A stretch of DNA of 64,000 bases from Haloterrigena salifodinae. GTDB taxonomy: Archaea; Halobacteriota; Halobacteria; Halobacteriales; Natrialbaceae. A program made the position numbers and the translations under genes. Where the stretch lies: the NCBI RefSeq assembly GCF_003977755.1, contig NZ_RQWN01000003.1, forward strand, positions 248,001 to 312,000, in the 5' to 3' direction. Below the pieces are notes generated by a model, which ran no database searches, had not been told where the DNA came from, and saw only the letters and a program-made list of their open reading frames with translations. Below are positions 24,022 to 33,232 of the stretch, piece by piece (the stretch's first letter is position 1; each line of letters opens with the position of its first letter).

Positions 24022-24873
24022 ATGTCCACGACAACCGACAACGGCTGGCCATCGTTCGATCATCAGGATATGACGGTGTTCATTCTCGTCATGTCTCTCA
24101 GCGGATTGCAGTACGCAATCACCGAAATCATTCCGGAGTTCGACGTCGGGCCGCTCGAGCTCGGCGTTGGCGATTTTATCTTCATTCCGATCGTACTAGT
24201 GTTGCTGTTCAGAACATACTGGGCGGCGCTCGCGGTGCCGATGGGGGAGATCGTCTTCGAGGACATCCTCCTCGGGGACTTCGACGGGCTCGGCGTGATG
24301 GAGGATCTCCTGCTCGTCTCGGTCTGTTTCTACTTCGCCGCGCTCTTGCTTCAGGATACGGAGAACCGGCTCCAGCTCGCGATCGTCGTCCTCGTTGCGG
24401 AGGGGCTCAACGAGTTCCTCGCGATGTTCGTCGATATCGGAAAGTTCTACGTCGGCGTCGCGGAGCTCGAGGCCACCCCGGGGCTTCCCGAGAGCATCAT
24501 CGTGCTCGAAGGGGTCGACTTCGTCGTCCAGATGGTGATCACGGGGGTCGTCTTCGGCGTCATTCCCGCGTTGTACCTCTATCCGCGGCTGCACGGCAAG
24601 ATCGAGCCGCTGCTAGGGATGGAACCCTACGAGGGAACCGCTGGTGCGTCGATGTGGCGCGGGTTCTCCCCGAAAGCGGCCGTCGCCGTGCTGATCGCAT
24701 TCCCGCTCGCGTTCGCCTTCGCGGCACTCAGCGAGGCCGGCGGCGCGATCAACATCGTCTGGGAACCCGAGTTTATGGAAACCTACGGGCAATTGTTCAT
24801 CCTGCTTCCGGTCGCCGTCGCCGTCCTCGTCGTGGCCGGCGTCTGGATGCTCGGAACGCAGTCGAAAGCCTGA
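24022..24873 (+). CDS. ECF transporter S-component-like membrane protein (substrate unknown)
   Basis: This 283-residue protein has about six hydrophobic segments and precedes an ECF ATPase and ECF T component, so it is most simply the substrate-binding S component. It is longer than typical S proteins (about 180-210 residues), with an extended loop between helices (MEPYEGTAGASMWRGFSPKA). I do not see BioY, ThiT or RibU signatures and cannot name a substrate. The chosen ATG is 28 nt downstream of a strong TATA palindrome. Confidence 0.7.
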   Translation: MSTTTDNGWPSFDHQDMTVFILVMSLSGLQYAITEIIPEFDVGPLELGVGDFIFIPIVLVLLFRTYWAALAVPMGEIVFEDILLGDFDGLGVMEDLLLVSVCFYFAALLLQDTENRLQLAIVVLVAEGLNEFLAMFVDIGKFYVGVAELEATPGLPESIIVLEGVDFVVQMVITGVVFGVIPALYLYPRLHGKIEPLLGMEPYEGTAGASMWRGFSPKAAVAVLIAFPLAFAFAALSEAGGAINIVWEPEFMETYGQLFILLPVAVAVLVVAGVWMLGTQSKA

Positions 24874-24886
24874 GAGATCAATTCGA

Positions 24887-26656
24887 ATGACTCGACACTC
24901 ATCGACGGCGATTACAGTCGAAGACCTGGCGTTCCGCTACCCCGGCGGGGATGAACGGGTGGTAGACGGCGCCGACCTCCGGATCGATTCGGGCGAGTTC
25001 GTCGCCGTCGTCGGCGGCAACGGCAGCGGCAAGACGACGCTGTGCAAGACGTTCAACGGGATCGTACCGCACTTCTTCGAGGGCGAGTTCGAGGGGACGG
25101 TGACGGTCGGCGATGTCGACACCCGCGAGGCGTCGGTGGCCGAACTCTCGAAACGAGTCGGCTACGTCTTTCAGGACTTCGATAACCAACTCGTCTGTCC
25201 GACCGTCTTCGAGGAAGTGGCGTTCGCGCCGCTCAATCACGGCCTCGAGGACTACCGGGAGCGAACCTATCGAATCCTCTCGCGGTTCGACCTCGAGGAC
25301 GTTGCAGACCGGTTCATCTGGGAACTCAGCGGCGGGCAGAAACACCTTGTCGCGCTCGCGGCCGCGCTGGTGCTCGATCCGGACGTGCTCGTCGTCGACG
25401 AGCCGGCCGCACAGCTCGACCCGGCGAACGCCAGGGAGGCGTACGAACAGTTAGCGCGGCTCAACGAGGAGGACGGCAGAACCGTCGTCGTCATCGAACA
25501 CCACACCGAGTTCGTCGCCGAGTACTGCGACTCGATGGCGCTGGTCGCGGACGGCCGCGTGCAGTGGAAGGAGCCGGTCGTGGACGCGCTCTCGAACCTC
25601 GAAGAACTGCGCGAACGGGGCGTCCATCCGCCGCAGGTCACGCAGGTGGCCGCGGACGTGTTCGGCGACCGCGAGCGGTATCCCGTTTCGCTGCGCGACG
25701 GCGTCGCGGCGTTCGAATCCCTCGTGGGCGATGTCGACATCGACGCCGACGGCGTCGATGAGACGGAGGAGCGACCGACAGCGGACGACGATCCCGACGT
25801 CGCCGATCGCGCCAGCATCGTCGTCGACGACGTCACACACTCCTACGAGTCGCTCCGGTCCGGCCGAACGGACGTCCTCGACGGGCTCTCGCTCCGGATC
25901 GAGCGGGGTGACCGCGTCGCGCTCGTCGGTCCCAATGGAGCGGGGAAATCGACGCTCATGAGCCTGTTCGCTGGCCTTGAGAAGCCACGGTCCGGAACGG
26001 TAACCGTCGACGGTGTCAAGACGAACGGTACTCTTCCGGAGACGCTGGCCGAAGACGTGGTGTACGTCCGCCAGAACCCCGAGGAGATGTTCGTCGCTGA
26101 TACGGTTCGGGACGACATCGCTTACTACCTCCGCGAACGAGACCGTGAGGGCGTCGAGGAACGGGTCGACGAGGTCCTCTCGTTTCTGGACCTGACCGCG
26201 CTGCAAGACCGGGACGGCCGGCTGCTCAGCGTCGGCCAGCAACGGCGCGTCTCGCTGGCGATCGGGCTGGCGACGGAGCCGTCGATCGTTCTGCTGGACG
26301 AGCCGACCGGGAGCCTCGATCTCGGCAGTCGTTCGGAAGTGAAACGGACGATCGATCGCGCGGGGGATCACATCGAAACCGTCGTCATCGCGACCCACGA
26401 CCTCGAGTTGATCGCCGAGTGGGCCAATCGAGTTCTCGTCCTCGAAGACGGGGCGGTCGTCGCCGACGGCTCGCCGCGGTCGATCCTCGCCGACGGCGAA
26501 CTGCTCGCGCGAGCGAGCCTGCGCCCGCCACAGGTCGCCCGACTGAGCGACGAACTCGGCTTCCAATCGCCCGCGCTCAGCGTTGGCGAACTGGCGGACC
26601 GACTCGCCCCGATCGCCGATGCCACCGTCGCGACCGGGCGGAGGGAGGATCGATGA
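24887..26656 (+). CDS. fused ECF ATPase (EcfA1-EcfA2 in one chain)
   Basis: This 589-residue protein contains two ABC ATPase domains. Domain 1 (1-240) has Walker A GGNGSGKT (43-50), signature LSGGQ (about 148) and Walker B VLVVDEP. Domain 2 (310-570) has Walker A GPNGAGKS (about 348) and Walker B IVLLDEP, with signature SVGQQ instead of LSGGQ. An acidic linker (about 280-305) joins them. One fused chain replaces the usual EcfA/EcfA' pair. It starts 13 nt after the S gene and overlaps the T gene by 4 nt, showing one transcription unit. Confidence 0.94.
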   Translation: MTRHSSTAITVEDLAFRYPGGDERVVDGADLRIDSGEFVAVVGGNGSGKTTLCKTFNGIVPHFFEGEFEGTVTVGDVDTREASVAELSKRVGYVFQDFDNQLVCPTVFEEVAFAPLNHGLEDYRERTYRILSRFDLEDVADRFIWELSGGQKHLVALAAALVLDPDVLVVDEPAAQLDPANAREAYEQLARLNEEDGRTVVVIEHHTEFVAEYCDSMALVADGRVQWKEPVVDALSNLEELRERGVHPPQVTQVAADVFGDRERYPVSLRDGVAAFESLVGDVDIDADGVDETEERPTADDDPDVADRASIVVDDVTHSYESLRSGRTDVLDGLSLRIERGDRVALVGPNGAGKSTLMSLFAGLEKPRSGTVTVDGVKTNGTLPETLAEDVVYVRQNPEEMFVADTVRDDIAYYLRERDREGVEERVDEVLSFLDLTALQDRDGRLLSVGQQRRVSLAIGLATEPSIVLLDEPTGSLDLGSRSEVKRTIDRAGDHIETVVIATHDLELIAEWANRVLVLEDGAVVADGSPRSILADGELLARASLRPPQVARLSDELGFQSPALSVGELADRLAPIADATVATGRREDR

Positions 26657-27465
26657 CGTATCTCGACTCGCTGCGCGAGGGAACGTCGATCGACTCCATC
26701 AAGACGGATCTGCTCCGGACGGCCTACGACAACGACGCGGCGTTTCTCAATCGGATCGATCCGCGCGTCCTGTTCGCGTGGTACGCCGTGTTCCTCGTCG
26801 TTCCGTGGCTGTTCTTCGATCTGATGATCCTCTCGGGGCTCCTCGCGTTCGTCTCGATCATCGCGGCCGTCTCGCGGGTCAGCAAGTTCCTGATCGCGAC
26901 GCTCGCGTTTGGGACGGTCACGAATCTCGCGCTGTACGCCGTCATTGCCGGACTGCTCGGCGACGGGGCCGGGGCCGTCGTGGCGCTGCTTCCCTACACG
27001 TTCAAGCTGACCATCATTTCGGTCGCGAGCCTGGCGGTCTTCTCGAGCATGAGTCCGAAAGATATCAGCCGCGGGCTGCTCAGCCTCGGCGTCCCGCGGC
27101 AGTTCACGTTCGTCATCGCCTACGGCTACCGGATGCTGCCGGTGTTGCTCCAAGAGTACCACGACGTGGTCAACTCCCTCCGGCTCCGGAGTTGCGCCCC
27201 CGAGTCGCCTGGGTTCTGGCGGTGTCGACACTACCTGTACCTGCTTCGCCTCTCCGTACGCGCGTTCTACCCGATGATCTTCAACGTCGCAAAGCGGAGC
27301 CGAGTCACCGTCGAAGCGATGGAGTCCCGCGGGTTCTCGCAGTCGCTGCAGGGCTCTGCGAGCCGCGAACTCCAACTCGAGGAACTGCGCGTGCGTCCGT
27401 TCGACGTCGCGTTCCTCGTCGGGTCGCTGGCCGTCGTCGTCGCGATCGCCGTCTTGGGCAGCTGA
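26653..27465 (+). CDS. ECF transporter T component (EcfT)
   Basis: This 270-residue membrane protein has five or so helices and the coupling motif region VTVEAMESRGF (about 222), equivalent to the Ala-Arg-Gly motif that contacts the ATPases. A related upstream element (VVNSLRLRSCAPES) is present. The true start is the ATG at 26653, overlapping the ATPase stop as ATGA, rather than far upstream where the frame remains open. It links the ATPases to the S component. Confidence 0.9.
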   Translation: MTYLDSLREGTSIDSIKTDLLRTAYDNDAAFLNRIDPRVLFAWYAVFLVVPWLFFDLMILSGLLAFVSIIAAVSRVSKFLIATLAFGTVTNLALYAVIAGLLGDGAGAVVALLPYTFKLTIISVASLAVFSSMSPKDISRGLLSLGVPRQFTFVIAYGYRMLPVLLQEYHDVVNSLRLRSCAPESPGFWRCRHYLYLLRLSVRAFYPMIFNVAKRSRVTVEAMESRGFSQSLQGSASRELQLEELRVRPFDVAFLVGSLAVVVAIAVLGS

Positions 27466-27483
27466 GCGGACTATCTACCCTTC

Positions 27484-27500
27484 AACGTACGTTATTTTTT
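27484..27500 (+). terminator. terminator after the ECF operon
   Basis: The perfect palindrome AACGTACGTT (27484-27493) is followed by ATTTTTT (27494-27500), 18 nt after the T-component stop. It is a short stem with a T-tract, fitting archaeal T-rich termination. Confidence 0.6.
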
Positions 27501-27563
27501 AACACGGATTTGGTCCGTACACCACATATACGAGTTCATGGTCGGATCGTAGAATGGCGGAGT

Positions 27564-28328
27564 ATGGCCTCCCAGCCACCGCTCGAGATCGACGCACAGT
27601 ACGCCGACGGGCTGATTCCGTCCCGAGGACAGCTTCCCCAGGAGCCCGAACCGGCCAACTACGTCGTCATCGACGTGACCCACTACTCGACGACCGTGCT
27701 GGAACTGTTCGACGCCGGCGCCGAGTACGTCCACGTGCCCGAGGAACGCGGCGACGAGTTCGCGTTCCAGGAGGACCATCCGGACGCGAAGATCGGCGGC
27801 GGCAGCAGCGACGACTACACGCCGACGGAGGGGTACGACTTCTTCAACTCGCCCAGCTACGTCCACGAGGTCGACGTCGACGGCCGACCGACCGCCATCA
27901 CGTCGACGAACGGCGGCGCCGCGGTCACCGACCTGCGCAAGCGCGGCGGCGACGACATCGATATCTACGTCGGCGCGACGGCGAACGCGGCCGCCGTCGC
28001 CGACCACCTGCGCGGTGACGACAAACCGACCATCCCGGTCGCCGCGGGATCGAAGCTGAAGCCGTCGCCAGAGGACACCGTCGGGGCCGTGCTCATCCGG
28101 CGCTACCTCGACGGAAATCCGCCGAGCGAGGCGGAGCTCGCCGCCTACCAGGAGATCATCGAGGCCGGAAAGCTGGCGAAGTACGTCGACAAGGCCGACA
28201 TCCGCGTTCGCGACCTGCTCGAGTACAGCAAGCGGATCGACGTCCACACCGCGGTGCCGAAGTTGGAAGGACAGCGCCTCGTCGACGTGGCCGGCGACGG
28301 GGAGGAGCGGAATGAGCCGTCGGCCTGA
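27564..28328 (+). CDS. 2-phosphosulfolactate phosphatase (ComB)-family protein
   Basis: This 254-residue protein resembles ComB: YVVIDVTHYSTTVLELFDAGAEYVHV at about 31 matches the ComB DVLRATTT-type start, and TAITSTNGGAAV (about 112) matches the STNGT region. ComB dephosphorylates 2-phosphosulfolactate in coenzyme M biosynthesis in methanogens. Haloarchaea do not make coenzyme M as far as is known, so the reaction here is uncertain. Normally Arg/Thr-rich residues differ (HYSTTV), hinting at a changed substrate. The PHP gene starts inside its end (17-nt overlap). Confidence 0.78.
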   Translation: MASQPPLEIDAQYADGLIPSRGQLPQEPEPANYVVIDVTHYSTTVLELFDAGAEYVHVPEERGDEFAFQEDHPDAKIGGGSSDDYTPTEGYDFFNSPSYVHEVDVDGRPTAITSTNGGAAVTDLRKRGGDDIDIYVGATANAAAVADHLRGDDKPTIPVAAGSKLKPSPEDTVGAVLIRRYLDGNPPSEAELAAYQEIIEAGKLAKYVDKADIRVRDLLEYSKRIDVHTAVPKLEGQRLVDVAGDGEERNEPSA

Positions 28329-29148
28329 CGGCGCCGGCGGGTCGGACCGCGAGCGCGGCGACGACCCGGCCCCGCGGTACGATCTCCACACGCACACGCG
28401 GTTTTCGGACGGCTCCGAGATGGCGTCGATGATCGAGGCCGCCGTCGCGGCCGGCTACGACGGAATCGGCCTCACGGACCACTGCATCCTCGTCGACGAC
28501 GACCACGGCCGTCGCGATCGGTTCGACCTGGTCGAGACGTACGAACGGCGCCGCCGTCAGATCGACGAACTGCGCGAGCGGTATCCGATCGACGTCTTCG
28601 ACGCCGTCGAGTGCAACTACGTTCCCGGAACCGAGGCGCGACTCGAGGCGTTCCTCGAGGACGCCGACTTCGAGTACGCGATCGGCAGCGTCCACCTCGT
28701 CGAGGGCTGCGACGTGACGGCCGCCGCCACCGTCGCGGATCGGCCCCGCGCGGAGCGTCGGGCCGTCGTCGACGCCTACTACGAGGCGCTCGTCCGATCG
28801 ATCGAGTCGGAGCTGTTCGACGTCGTCGGCCACGTCGATCTGCCCGAGCGCATCGAACCGCTCCGCGGGCTCACGACCGACGCGCACTACCGCGCCGTCG
28901 CGGACGCGCTCACGACGTCCTCGACCGTCCCCGAACTCAACGCCGGTCGCGCGCGGCGCGGGCTCGGACGGCTCCACCCGAATCCCGAGGCCCTCGAGCT
29001 GTTTGTCGAGCGAGATATCGCGTTCGTGCTGGGCTCGGACGCCCATGCGCCCCGGGAGATTCGGGCGCGAAGCGAGATCCTGACGGACTTCGTCCGCGAT
29101 CGGCCGCCCCTCCGGCTCGCTTCGCCGCCGTTGCGGTCGCGCCCGTAA
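28312..29148 (+). CDS. PHP-domain phosphoesterase (histidinol-phosphatase-like)
   Basis: This 278-residue protein has the PHP motif set: YDLHTHTRFSDGS (about 23), LTDHC (about 58), the His in GSVHLVEG, and the terminal GSDAHAP. These His/Asp/Glu residues bind up to three metals. Family members include HisK-type histidinol phosphatases and other phosphoesterases; the ComB-like neighbour, with which it overlaps by 17 nt, suggests a joint pathway involving a phosphorylated small molecule. The substrate is unknown. Confidence 0.86.
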   Translation: MSRRPDGAGGSDRERGDDPAPRYDLHTHTRFSDGSEMASMIEAAVAAGYDGIGLTDHCILVDDDHGRRDRFDLVETYERRRRQIDELRERYPIDVFDAVECNYVPGTEARLEAFLEDADFEYAIGSVHLVEGCDVTAAATVADRPRAERRAVVDAYYEALVRSIESELFDVVGHVDLPERIEPLRGLTTDAHYRAVADALTTSSTVPELNAGRARRGLGRLHPNPEALELFVERDIAFVLGSDAHAPREIRARSEILTDFVRDRPPLRLASPPLRSRP

Positions 29149-29190
29149 CGACGGGAGGCGTATCCGTCTCCGAGCCGCGGACCGCTCAGG

Positions 29191-31050
29191 TCACCGCTCG
29201 GGGTCGACTTCGGACAGCGGGTTCGGCACGGTGCCGTGCTCGATGGCGTGGGGCCGCTCGGGGCGGTCGCCGTAGCCGAAATCGACGATTCGGTTGCGGT
29301 TCAGCGTCAGTTTCGGGAGCGCCGGCTCGAGCAGGTCGAACAGCTCGAACCGGTCCTCGAGCTCGGGGAACCGCTCCTGGTAGTCCTCGATCGCGGCCCG
29401 GACCTGCCCCCAGAACCGTTCCTCCGGGTAGTCGTGATGACGGACCAGCAGGTCCGAGAGATATCGATAGACGCCCACGAACAGCCCGTAGACGACGAAC
29501 AGGCGCAGTTCCTCCGGCGGCACGGACAGCAGAACGTCCTCGAGGTCGTCGGGCAGGTCCTGCAGTTCTTCGAGCGGGGCCTCGGCGACGTTGACGTCGT
29601 CGACGAAGTCCTTGACGGCAAGGCGGGACGGGCGGTCATCCTCGAGGACGAGGATCGTGTTCTCGCCGTGGGGCGAGAAGGCGGTCCCGTACCGGTAGAG
29701 GTAGTGCAGCAGCGGCGGGAGCATCGTGGCGAACAGCTCATCGAGCCACTCGGAGAGCTCGAGGTCGGAGCGCTCGACCAGCTTCGAGACGACCGGCTCG
29801 TCGTCCTCGACGTGGAGCAGCGACGAGAGGGTCATCGCCCGCTCATCGTCGTCGATCAGGCCCGTGACGCTCTCGCGCCAGACGGTGCCCAGCAGTTCCT
29901 TGTACTGGTAGGCCGGGGCCTCGAGCGCGTCGAACGTCGGGTGATCGAAGTTCACGCCGGCGATCTCGCCGGGGAGGACGACCTCGCACTCGTCGCGCAG
30001 GAACGGGTCCGAGTCCCGAACGTCCTTGACGTACTCCGTGACCAGCGGGGCGGCTTCGGTGCGCTCGCCGGGGAGCCCGCGCCAGACGAGCGTGTTGCTG
30101 ATCATCATCGGGAGCTTGACGTTGTGCTTGTCCGGCTCGTCGGCGTTGACGAACGTCCGGATCGACTGCATCGGCAGGTACTCATCGGGACCCTGCCCCA
30201 GCGGCACGATCTCGTTCGTCGCGAGCTGTTTGCCGAACAGCGGCACGATGGTGTTCTCCCACTGCCAATCGTGAACCGGCAGGAAGAGGTACTCGTCGGG
30301 ATCGAGGCCGCGGTCCTCGAGTTCCGCGCGGAACTGCCCGTAGTGGCCGTCGAGTTCCGACTCGAGCAGCGACTCGTGGGAGAGTCCCTCGACGCTCACG
30401 AACTCGGCCGCCTCGCGCGAGACGGCACACCACGAGAGCCGGATCGACTCGGCGCTCTCGGGCGCGTAGTCGCGGTAGTCGTCGTACCCCCAGCCGACCC
30501 GGCCCTTGTTGAACGTGAGCCACGGGTGACCGGTCATCTCGCCCTCGATCTCGGCGTAGGACATGTCAAGGACCGATTTCTCGGCGTCGGTCTCGTCGCC
30601 GTCCTCGGCGTCGATGTGGGCGTCCGCGAGCAGCGTGTTCGTGTACTCGCGGACGAGGTGGCTGGCCGTGATCGAGTCCATGTCGATCGTCGGCTCGATG
30701 TCGACGACGAACTCGAGGGGATCGTCGGCGGATTCAAACCCGTCACCGGCGTCGCGCTCGATCGAATCGGCGCGAACGCCGAGGGTGTCCCAGAACCGCT
30801 CGACGGCGTCGAAGCGGTAGCGGATCCCCTCGAGATCGATCTCGTAGGTGCTCCACTCGCCGTCCGACCCCGCTCCGGATTCGTCGACCGGTTCGGGCTC
30901 TATGATATTCTCGTAGGTGAACTCCCGCAGGATCTTCGCGAGCAGCTCCTGCCCGACGTCGGCCCAGCGGTCCTCGGTCAGCACGTCGTCTAGCGTGTCG
31001 ATACCGTCGAGTCCGTACTCCGTCTCGGTGTCGTGTCGTGGATTCTGCAT
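29191..31050 (-). CDS. NIS siderophore synthetase, IucC/RhbF-like
   Basis: This 619-residue IucA/IucC-family ligase has the family core GHPWLTFNKGRVGW, LPVHDWQWEN and RTFVN, then AFSPHGENTILVLED in the ferric-reductase-like C-terminal part. NIS synthetases adenylate a carboxylate of citrate and condense it with a hydroxamate amine. Last of the six-gene operon, 3 nt after the monooxygenase gene, it probably adds the second arm, like RhbF/IucC. Confidence 0.93.
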   Translation of the reverse strand: MQNPRHDTETEYGLDGIDTLDDVLTEDRWADVGQELLAKILREFTYENIIEPEPVDESGAGSDGEWSTYEIDLEGIRYRFDAVERFWDTLGVRADSIERDAGDGFESADDPLEFVVDIEPTIDMDSITASHLVREYTNTLLADAHIDAEDGDETDAEKSVLDMSYAEIEGEMTGHPWLTFNKGRVGWGYDDYRDYAPESAESIRLSWCAVSREAAEFVSVEGLSHESLLESELDGHYGQFRAELEDRGLDPDEYLFLPVHDWQWENTIVPLFGKQLATNEIVPLGQGPDEYLPMQSIRTFVNADEPDKHNVKLPMMISNTLVWRGLPGERTEAAPLVTEYVKDVRDSDPFLRDECEVVLPGEIAGVNFDHPTFDALEAPAYQYKELLGTVWRESVTGLIDDDERAMTLSSLLHVEDDEPVVSKLVERSDLELSEWLDELFATMLPPLLHYLYRYGTAFSPHGENTILVLEDDRPSRLAVKDFVDDVNVAEAPLEELQDLPDDLEDVLLSVPPEELRLFVVYGLFVGVYRYLSDLLVRHHDYPEERFWGQVRAAIEDYQERFPELEDRFELFDLLEPALPKLTLNRNRIVDFGYGDRPERPHAIEHGTVPNPLSEVDPER

Positions 31051-31053
31051 GAA

Positions 31054-32562
31054 TTACTCCGTATCGGGTGCAAGCGATCGTGGCACGTCGGTGCGAACCG
31101 GCGCGTGGTCAGCGAACTGGTCGACGTCGAAGTCCTGGAAGACAGTGTTCCGATCGACAGGATACACCTCGCGGCCGGCGAGTCGCTCGATGATGACCGC
31201 GTTCCGGTAACAGCCAAGTCCGAGGTCCGGCGTGCCGACGCCGTGAGTGTGCATCTCGGCGTTCTGGACGAACACGCGGCCGCCGGCGTCGTCCGCCCCG
31301 CCGAGGTCCCCCTCGAGGCGGTAGTCCTCGTTCACGCGGAACCGACCCCGGTCGTCGAACGCGATCCGGTCGGCGATCGGCTCGAGGAAGGTCGGCGTCG
31401 GCCGCTGGTAGCCCGTCCCGAAGATCACGGCGTCGGTCTCGAGGGCGAACCGATGGTCCTGCTGGCGGTGTTCGCACTCGAGCCAGTAGCTGCCCTCGAG
31501 GTGCTCGATATCGCGGACCGCGGTCGTCGCGAGCATGCCGAAGTCGGGGTCGCGATCGCCGATCGAGCGCTCGTAGAGGGTGTCGTAGATCCGCTCGCTG
31601 GTCTCGGGATCGATCCCCTTGTACAGCAGGTCCTGGTCGGGCAGCAACTCGTCCTTGCGGGACTGGGGCAGGTCGTAGAAGTACTCCGTGTACTCGGGCG
31701 TGAAGTGCTGGAGCCCGAGCTTCGAGTACTCCATCGGGAAGAAGCCGTCCGAGCGGGTGAGCCAGTCGAGTCGGAACCCGTTCGCGGACTGGCGCTCGAG
31801 CAGGTCGAGGACGACCTCGGCGGCGCTCTGCCCGGAGCCGACGACGGTGATCGAGTCGGTATCGAGGATGTCCGGGCGACGCTCGAGGTAGTCGGCGGTG
31901 TGGAACAGGGGGGCGTCCCCGTCGGCGTGGTCGCGGGCGAACTCTGGCAGCGCGGGCCGGGAGCCGACGCCCATGACGAGGTCGTCGGCCCGGTAGCGGT
32001 AGCGCTGGCCCGTCTCGGGGGCGACGGCCTCGATGACGAACGTCCCGTCGTCGGCCGTTCCGTCATCGTCTGTCCCATCGGAATCGTCACGTCCGCCGCC
32101 TGCGTCCGCAGCCTCGTACTCGACGCTCGTCACCTCCCGCTCGAACTGCGTCGTCGGCACCGTCTCGGCGACCCAGCGAAGGTAGTCGTCATACTCGCGG
32201 CGGGGGATCTGGAACGTCTCGTAGAAGTAGAACTCGTAGATGCGGTCCCGCTCGCGGACGTAGTTGAGGAAGCTGTACGGGTTCGTCGGATCGGCCATCG
32301 TCACCAGATCCGCGAGGAACGGCACCTCGAGCGTGGCCCCCTCGATCAGCATCCCCTCGTGCCAGGCGAACTCGGGTTCGCGCTCGAGGAAGACGGCCTC
32401 GAGGTCGGGGTCGGAGTCCGCGCCGTCGAGCAGTGCCGCGAGCCCGAGGTTGAACGGCCCGAGACCGACGCCGAGGACGTCGTAGTGACCGCGATCGACG
32501 ACGGGTTCGGAGGCGTCGTCGTCGCCGTCGACGACGGAGACGGTGCGGTCCTCCTCAGTCAT
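31054..32562 (-). CDS. amine N-monooxygenase (IucD/RhbE-like)
   Basis: This 502-residue flavin monooxygenase has an FAD-binding GVGLGPFNLG (about 32), the family FLADLVTMADPTNPYSFLNYV segment (residues about 93-113), and an NADPH motif VVGSGQSAAEV (about 236). It hydroxylates a primary amine; with a diaminobutyrate decarboxylase in the operon the substrate is likely 1,3-diaminopropane, as for RhbE. An acidic insert (about 160-172, Gly/Asp-rich) looks like a halophilic loop. It overlaps the acetyltransferase gene by 8 nt. Confidence 0.93.
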   Translation of the reverse strand: MTEEDRTVSVVDGDDDASEPVVDRGHYDVLGVGLGPFNLGLAALLDGADSDPDLEAVFLEREPEFAWHEGMLIEGATLEVPFLADLVTMADPTNPYSFLNYVRERDRIYEFYFYETFQIPRREYDDYLRWVAETVPTTQFEREVTSVEYEAADAGGGRDDSDGTDDDGTADDGTFVIEAVAPETGQRYRYRADDLVMGVGSRPALPEFARDHADGDAPLFHTADYLERRPDILDTDSITVVGSGQSAAEVVLDLLERQSANGFRLDWLTRSDGFFPMEYSKLGLQHFTPEYTEYFYDLPQSRKDELLPDQDLLYKGIDPETSERIYDTLYERSIGDRDPDFGMLATTAVRDIEHLEGSYWLECEHRQQDHRFALETDAVIFGTGYQRPTPTFLEPIADRIAFDDRGRFRVNEDYRLEGDLGGADDAGGRVFVQNAEMHTHGVGTPDLGLGCYRNAVIIERLAGREVYPVDRNTVFQDFDVDQFADHAPVRTDVPRSLAPDTE

Positions 32563-33232
32563 CGTCGCTCACCTCGGCCGGTCGTGCGGCCGCCTCGTCC
32601 CCGTCCGCGGTCGCGGTCGGCGGCCAAATCTCGCGTTCGAACCGCTCGCGCGTACAGACGACGAGGGTCGCCGTCTTTTCCTCCTCCGCGAACTCGAACT
32701 GACGCCTGAGCTCGCAGCCGCACTGTTCGAGGACCGCCAGTACCGCGTCGTTGCGCGCGTCGGGTTCGGCGACGACCCGATCGGTCTCGGGATGACTGAA
32801 CTCGAGGGCCATCATCGCCCGGAACAGCGGCGTCGCGTACCCCTCGCCGAGGTACTCCGGCGGCCCGATAAGGAGGTGAATTCCCTGATCGGCCGGCTCG
32901 GCGTCGTAGTACGCCGACAGATCGTCCTCGGCGGCCCAGTAGCGCTCCCAGTAGCTCATCGGGACGTGATCGAGACAGCCGACGTACAGTGTCTGATGGT
33001 CGTCCGCGAGCTTCTCCCGGAGCGTCTCGCGGAACTCGGGCAGCGACTCGTCGAGTTGCCAGTAGGGCTTGACGTGATCCGAGCCGAGCCAGGCGTGCAG
33101 GCGACCCAGATCCCGCTCAAGGTCGACCGGACGGAACCCGATGTGACGGTCGATCGTCTCGTCATAGTACTCGAAGTCGTAGTCCGAGACGACGGTGGCG
33201 TGGGGGCCGCGAGCGGTCTCTCGCGCCGTCAT
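32555..33232 (-). CDS. siderophore N-acyltransferase (IucB/RhbD-like GNAT)
   Basis: This 225-residue GNAT protein has IucB-type features: FRPVDLERDLGRLHAWLGSDHVKPYW at residues about 33-58, GIHLLIGPPEYLGEGYATPL for acyl-CoA binding, and VAEPDARNDAVLAVLEQCG. It acylates the hydroxylamine to a hydroxamate. The acyl group cannot be read from sequence (acetyl gives a schizokinen arm). It overlaps iucA by 4 nt and the monooxygenase by 8 nt. Confidence 0.92.
   Translation of the reverse strand: MTARETARGPHATVVSDYDFEYYDETIDRHIGFRPVDLERDLGRLHAWLGSDHVKPYWQLDESLPEFRETLREKLADDHQTLYVGCLDHVPMSYWERYWAAEDDLSAYYDAEPADQGIHLLIGPPEYLGEGYATPLFRAMMALEFSHPETDRVVAEPDARNDAVLAVLEQCGCELRRQFEFAEEEKTATLVVCTRERFEREIWPPTATADGDEAAARPAEVSDDD

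Noticed and set aside
23823-24890. A 355-codon frame overlapping the S-component gene in another frame
   Set aside because: Its second half is an arginine-rich shadow of the 24022 gene, and the first half crosses the promoter and TATA elements.
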